A stretch of 64,000 nucleotides of DNA from assembly GCF_047675955.1 (NCBI RefSeq), contig NC_132915.1:45986526-46050525 (forward strand). Direction: 5' to 3'. Each line of letters begins with the position of its first letter. Position 1 is the stretch's first letter. The stretch is from Chlorocebus sabaeus. Taxonomy: Eukaryota; Chordata; Mammalia; Primates; Cercopithecidae. The position numbers were made by a program, and so were the translations under genes. The notes below the pieces were generated by a model that saw only the letters and a list, made by a program, of their open reading frames with translations, was not told where the DNA came from and ran no database searches. Shown here piece after piece: positions 59,471 through 64,000 of the stretch.

Positions 59471-61822
59471 AAGGTCTGGAGAATGGGGCAACTAGGAAAA
59501 AAAGAGAACAGAATGAAGTGATTATTGTTCTAAGATAAATATACCTCTAAGTTAGCGAAAGTCCTTTCAACAATCACTTAGGTCAGGAGAAACCTACAGC
59601 ACAAAACTATAGTGATACTTTGTTTTCAAATATTGTTCGATGTCTGAGCTTAATGCAAACTATTCTATCCTAACTCATTTTGTTTTGTTTCCATTGATTG
59701 CTGAATTACTGAAATGAAAAATTACTTGATCACTGATTTCATTCTATTATTCTGGAGAAAAGGAATATATTCTACTTCAGATGTGCTTGTCTAGCTCAGT
59801 AAGAAATAATGAATCCATGCATGAAAGGAAGGCAGGAGAGAGTCTGCTTTATTCAAAAATACTAAAAGGTAAATAAAAGGTATTTATCTGAGTCTTCACT
59901 TACTCATTTTGAGACCAAAGAAGTAGTGATTTTAAATCCCTAATCGCTCACCCAATCTGATTAGGACAAAACAGAACTATAGGATAGAAGAGCATGTGGC
60001 AAATCATTTAGGAGTGTAATTAGTACAAAATACATGCATAAGTGAAAATAACTAGTGGAAGTCACAAACACCTTATTTGGATCATTACTCAGTTTTATTT
60101 AGGTGAGAACCAAGACAAAAATGTTACCTGCCTACAAAAAATTATATCAAGGCTGCACTGTGGTGTCACAAAATCAGTTTACACACGCAAAACACAAAAG
60201 TATTTCAAGTATAGCTCCCCTGCTTCAAGTAGCATGATCACTTGTTAATTGTTCTTCTATAATTCTGAATATAATTTAAGCAGTAATAAATACTGAATAT
60301 AATTTCAGTAAGCAAATTGTGAGTAGATTTAAAGATATAAAAAGATGGTGAAATCCATTTTTACACTACGTGTAAAGTTATAACCTGAAGTCAAAAATGT
60401 TATTTCCACATTTTATAGTTGTGGGAAATAACGGGAAAGGTAATGAAGCTTTATAAGATTTTTTCCAAAAAAGAGCAATTCATAACATCTTAGAGTACTA
60501 CTGCACTAACAGAAGACAAAATGTAAATAAAACTGTTTTTGAACACCTTGAATTTTCAAACTTGTTGGAACATGATTAGTTTCAGACAACAGAAACACTA
60601 AAAGATGAGTATAAATTTTAGAAGTATTTTCATGGAAGCAAAACAACACAACGGACACACATACTGCACAGACTATCTCTTCTGAGGCCAAAGCAGTGAT
60701 ATTTCACTATCATTAAGATTCCTTTTGAAAATACACTTGAGACAGCTTGTGAATGGGCATTTTATCAGATGTTTAAAAGAAATAAACAGATAATTTGGTA
60801 TTCTGGAAAAGTAGCTCAGTCTAATACATCCAGTTAACTGCTACAGTAGCATTATCATCACTGAGCAACAAAGGGCAGTGTATTCTGCCAATAGCTTTAG
60901 AGTGACCTTTGCAATGCTGACTAGTCCGTCAAATTCCATCTCTGAGATGCAAGGCATAGACAGGGATGGTTTATTAACTGAGGTAGGAACTAAAGACTAG
61001 GAGGCTCCAAAAGGGTAGGCGTTTCACATTCAGGAAATGGGGAATTCCTTTCCCTAAGAAGAGAAGCAGTGTACCTAAGATCAGGCTGAGCAGGCCCATG
61101 GTCTTCCCCGTGGAGGCTTCCATGGCGGGAAATTCTCATGTACTAGGACAGCATTAGCAATTTCACATGTTTCACATGTTCCTTTTCTCCCCAGCTACAT
61201 TTTTTTAAGGACTGCAATGGAAACCCAGGTGGAAATGAGTAAAATGGGATCAATGTCTTGAGCTCTAGGAATAAAGCTGCAAAGGGATATTGACAGTCAT
61301 AGACCTTTAAACAAACTGTGACCGATACTACTTTAATTTGGAGGTAGTTTCCAACCATCGCCAACAGGATAAATCTACAGAACTCAAGGGCGCAGAAACA
61401 ATGGGTAAGAAAAATGACTGTACTGAACTGGGAAATTTTCAAGGATAATCTGTAGAAAACCAGCCTAGGAAAAGACACTTTTGTTTTTCAAGAAAGTTAA
61501 CTGTGACTATGGCAAAGTGACATGCTTAAACTTGATATTCTCTTAGGGATGTGCAGGCTTTGAAGCTCGTAATAAACTTGAAATGGCTCTGTGGAATGTT
61601 AAGGCTTAATGTAGATGGTTGGTGCCACTGTCACGCCTATACAAAAGTATGTCAACTTAGAAATAACTGCACTAACAGCTCCAGGGTATTTAGAATGGAA
61701 GACATCCCCCACGACCCTTTTTTTTTTTATTATTAAGAATTTTACTTTGAACCATAAGAATAAGCTGTATTAAGTTTCCAACCTAGTTAGTGCAGCTAAA
61801 ATTAAAATACTTACTCAGTTTT
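59471..61822. other. Unique, Alu-free sequence
   Basis: No repeat family or exon was recognised. A near-duplicate word ctgaatataattt occurs twice within 30 bp at about 60263-60305. A GC-richer patch lies at 60830-61140. Confidence 0.4.
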
Positions 61823-62132
61823 GGCTGGGCGTGGTGCCCTCCTGCTTCTAATCCCAGCACTTTGGGAGGCCGAGGTAGGCAGATCGCTTGAGCTCAGGAG
61901 TTCGAGCCCAGCCTGGGCAATATGGCAAAACTCTTATCTACACAAAAAATACAAAAATCACCTAGGCATGGTGGTGTGTATCTATATTCCAGGTACTCAG
62001 GAGACTGAGGTAAGGGGATTGCTTGCCCCTGGGCGGCAGAGGTGGAGGCTGGCCATGAGCCCAGATCTTACCACTGTGCTCCGGCCTGGGCCACAGAACC
62101 ACACCTTGTCTCCCCCCAACCACCAAAAAAAT
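61823..62132 (+). mobile_element. AluJ-like, diverged
   Basis: ggctgggcgtggtgccctcc, taatcccagcactttgggag, gagcccagcctgggcaatat, aaaaaatacaaaaatcacc, ending caccttgtctccccccaacc with only a short A tail. Heavy divergence suits AluJ. Confidence 0.9.
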
Positions 62133-63482
62133 AATTTCAGTTTACTTTAGAAAGGCAGAATGTCTGCCACCCACTTCGTCTGTGTTACCTTTACATTACA
62201 CCATTCTTAAAAAGTTTAAACACGGCAGAGGAGAGAAATGAATGCTTTGAAATAGATTTATTGTGCTATCTAGCAAAGATAAAGCACAAACGTTATTTCA
62301 TAAAAATTAACAGCATCTAAAGGGGTATATTCTTTTATCCTCCATTCTTCGCTACCTCTTTTACTTCAGTGCTACCCAGTAGATATTTTATCTAATTCCC
62401 AGTTGAAAGGTTTCTGAAAACATTAAGTCACAGCTGTGTTGACGCTGAACTTCTTGAACATGGCATACCAACATCATTCTGACACATTTATAGATGTTTC
62501 CTTACAAGCTGCACCAGCACTTGATTTGAAATACCTGACTTACTCTAACACAAACTGTTAATCTCTGGTCTTTTCTCCAGTTCAGTTCTTCTCTACAGTT
62601 CTGGAAACAAACCAACAACTTGCTATGTTTACAACAGAAAGGGCTCCCTTCTGATTGGCTTCTGACACCGTTCAGTGATGCTGTTCATCAGGACCCTAGA
62701 AAGATCCTAGATATACCTAGGCCCCATGTGCAGATCATTTTAACAAGATGTTCTTGTTTCCTTTTCCCACGAAAATCAATAACAGGATGACCTTCAATTT
62801 GAAATTCAAACCAATTAATTACCTGTTCTGTTGAAAATGTTGATATCTGATTTGCCTGGAGAATTTCAATTATGAATAGATTATTTCTTTTAAAGTGCCC
62901 CTTCAAAAAATATAGACAGTCATTTTAAACCTCATCTTATATAATATAAATAATGTTTTCTTGAAGCAGGTATAAAATATTGGCCTTGCACGAATTAGTA
63001 GAGGGAAGTTTTCCCCCGGTGGTCCATCTCCTCCTTGTGACATCATAATCAATTGCTTGGTAAATTATAGCAATCCCACAAAGATTCAGGGCCAAGAATC
63101 TACCGCTTTAAGGTGAGATGAAAAGCTTTTTATAGTTGAATTCAGCTTTTCATCTACATCAATTACTTACACAAATCATGAGATTATTTTCAGAATTCAG
63201 AAATCTTTTATTATTTTAAAATCCTTACGTGTCTACTTTTATTTAAATTTTTTTGACTATTTTTTTGTTTTGCCCACACAGTTGATTTTTCTTTAAATGT
63301 GGGTCATAAGGAGAAAAGTTATACATCAAAACTATCAACACCAGAAATATATTTACTAAACTTTTTTTTCTAATTACAGGGGAAAAAATGAAGAATTTGG
63401 TTCATCCCAGTGGGGAATTCCCAAGATGAATGATCACATGCAATGAAACTATTATCTTCGTCCATTAAAATATTATCTAAAA
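62133..63482. other. Unique non-coding sequence with a small hairpin
   Basis: Repeat-free. A perfect 12-bp inverted repeat lies at 63116-63155. A T-rich patch lies at 63238-63270. No exon was recognised. Confidence 0.4.
63116..63155. repeat. Perfect 12-bp inverted repeat, 16-nt loop
   Basis: agatgaaaagct (63116-63127) pairs with agcttttcatct (63144-63155). Confidence 0.85.
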
Positions 63483-63815
63483 CAGAGGTTTCTATCTGGC
63501 AGCCAGAGGGCTGAATATAGCCTGCAGATGAGTTTTGTTTGGACCACACAGTTTTTAAAATATTTGAATAGGTTGCCAAGATTTCAAAATCAGGAGATTT
63601 CACATAAAAATCTGGATTTCTGGCTTATCATTACAAAGCAGCAGCAGTGGATCTGGCAAACTGGGCCTACATTCCCACCTGGCAACAATTGGCTGGAAAC
63701 AAGGAGCAGCTACCTCACTGTGGTCGAGACATGAGCTTTCTGGCCCACCACAGTCCCCACTAGACTCACTGTACTTGTTTAATTTTTGTTACCTCCACAT
63801 GGCCCTTTTAGGCAA
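63483..63815. mobile_element. Probable hAT-type DNA transposon fossil
   Basis: cagaggtttctatctggc at the left is a hAT-like end. gttttgtttggaccacacag, gagatttcacataaaaatct, ggatttctggcttatc, gcagtggatctggcaaac, cccacctggcaacaattggc and ggcccaccacagtccccac are wording I know from a repeated mammalian DNA transposon, but I cannot name the subfamily with confidence. No coding capacity. Confidence 0.55.
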
Positions 63816-64000
63816 CTCCCACTCCTTAAAATGTCATACTACTCTAGAGTTTGTGGGGAAAAAAAAAAGAGGATGTTCTCAGAACAGAGATTTTAAAATA
63901 TGTATTTCACAAGTTTACGGAATATAAGACAATGGGTAGCAAGTTTCACTTCAATGAAACATTCGTGCAAACCAAAGGAAACTCATTTTCATAATTAAAC

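Noticed and set aside
1..64000. CRISPR array, operon, prophage, tRNA cluster or endogenous retrovirus
   Set aside because: No regularly spaced direct repeats, prokaryotic gene layout, tRNA B-box outside SINEs, or LTR pair was seen. The window is primate non-coding DNA.
1..64000. Naming the host gene or locus
   Set aside because: No exon was recognised, so assigning a locus would be a guess. Alignment to a monkey or human assembly would decide it at once.

Overview
The window is primate nuclear DNA from an Old World monkey, and it looks like non-coding (intronic or intergenic) sequence. Twenty-nine Alu-derived insertions establish that it is primate. Four of them (13937-14245, 40036-40290, 45146-45456, 58105-58407) share right-arm bases that I associate with the AluY lineages of Old World monkeys (a gccggg[c/t]gaggtggc segment and a gatc[c/t]ggccactgc segment) rather than with human AluY. 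This points to a macaque, baboon or vervet type genome. It is not bacterial, and I see no CRISPR array, operon, phage or plasmid feature.

I found no protein-coding exon, tRNA, rRNA or snRNA gene that I can support. The longest reading frames are translated Alu sequence. The longest frame outside an Alu (53319-53846, +) has no recognisable domain. The content is therefore interspersed repeats, simple repeats, unique sequence and some candidate regulatory blocks.

Layout: 1-3378 is unique and Alu-free. 3379-8565 holds old DNA transposons (MER5A, MER2) and L1, L2 and MIR relics plus one Alu. 8566-25644 is unique sequence dotted with ten Alus, and includes an unusual hairpin plus tandem-duplication locus at 12.08-12.68 kb. 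25645-37280 is about 11.6 kb with no Alu and contains a strong-looking candidate regulatory element near 29.5 kb. 37281-49938 is a dense SINE cluster (15 Alu-derived pieces in 12.7 kb), with an AluY nested in an older Alu, a tandem Alu pair, a duplicated Alu 3' end, and an AluJ that has lost its centre and gained a 94-bp copy of sequence lying 1.5 kb away. 49939-64000 is again Alu-poor (three copies) and holds GC-rich, G-quadruplex-capable, purine-rich and homeodomain-motif-rich unique sequence, ending in a hAT-type DNA transposon fossil.

The most interesting signals are structural. Three separate loci (12.1, 23.0 and 42.8 kb) carry fold-back inverted repeats of the kind produced by replication template switching, two of them inside Alus. 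I saw no previously undescribed gene system. Family names come from recognising consensus features by eye. Subfamily, divergence and conservation claims need RepeatMasker/Dfam and multi-species alignment.
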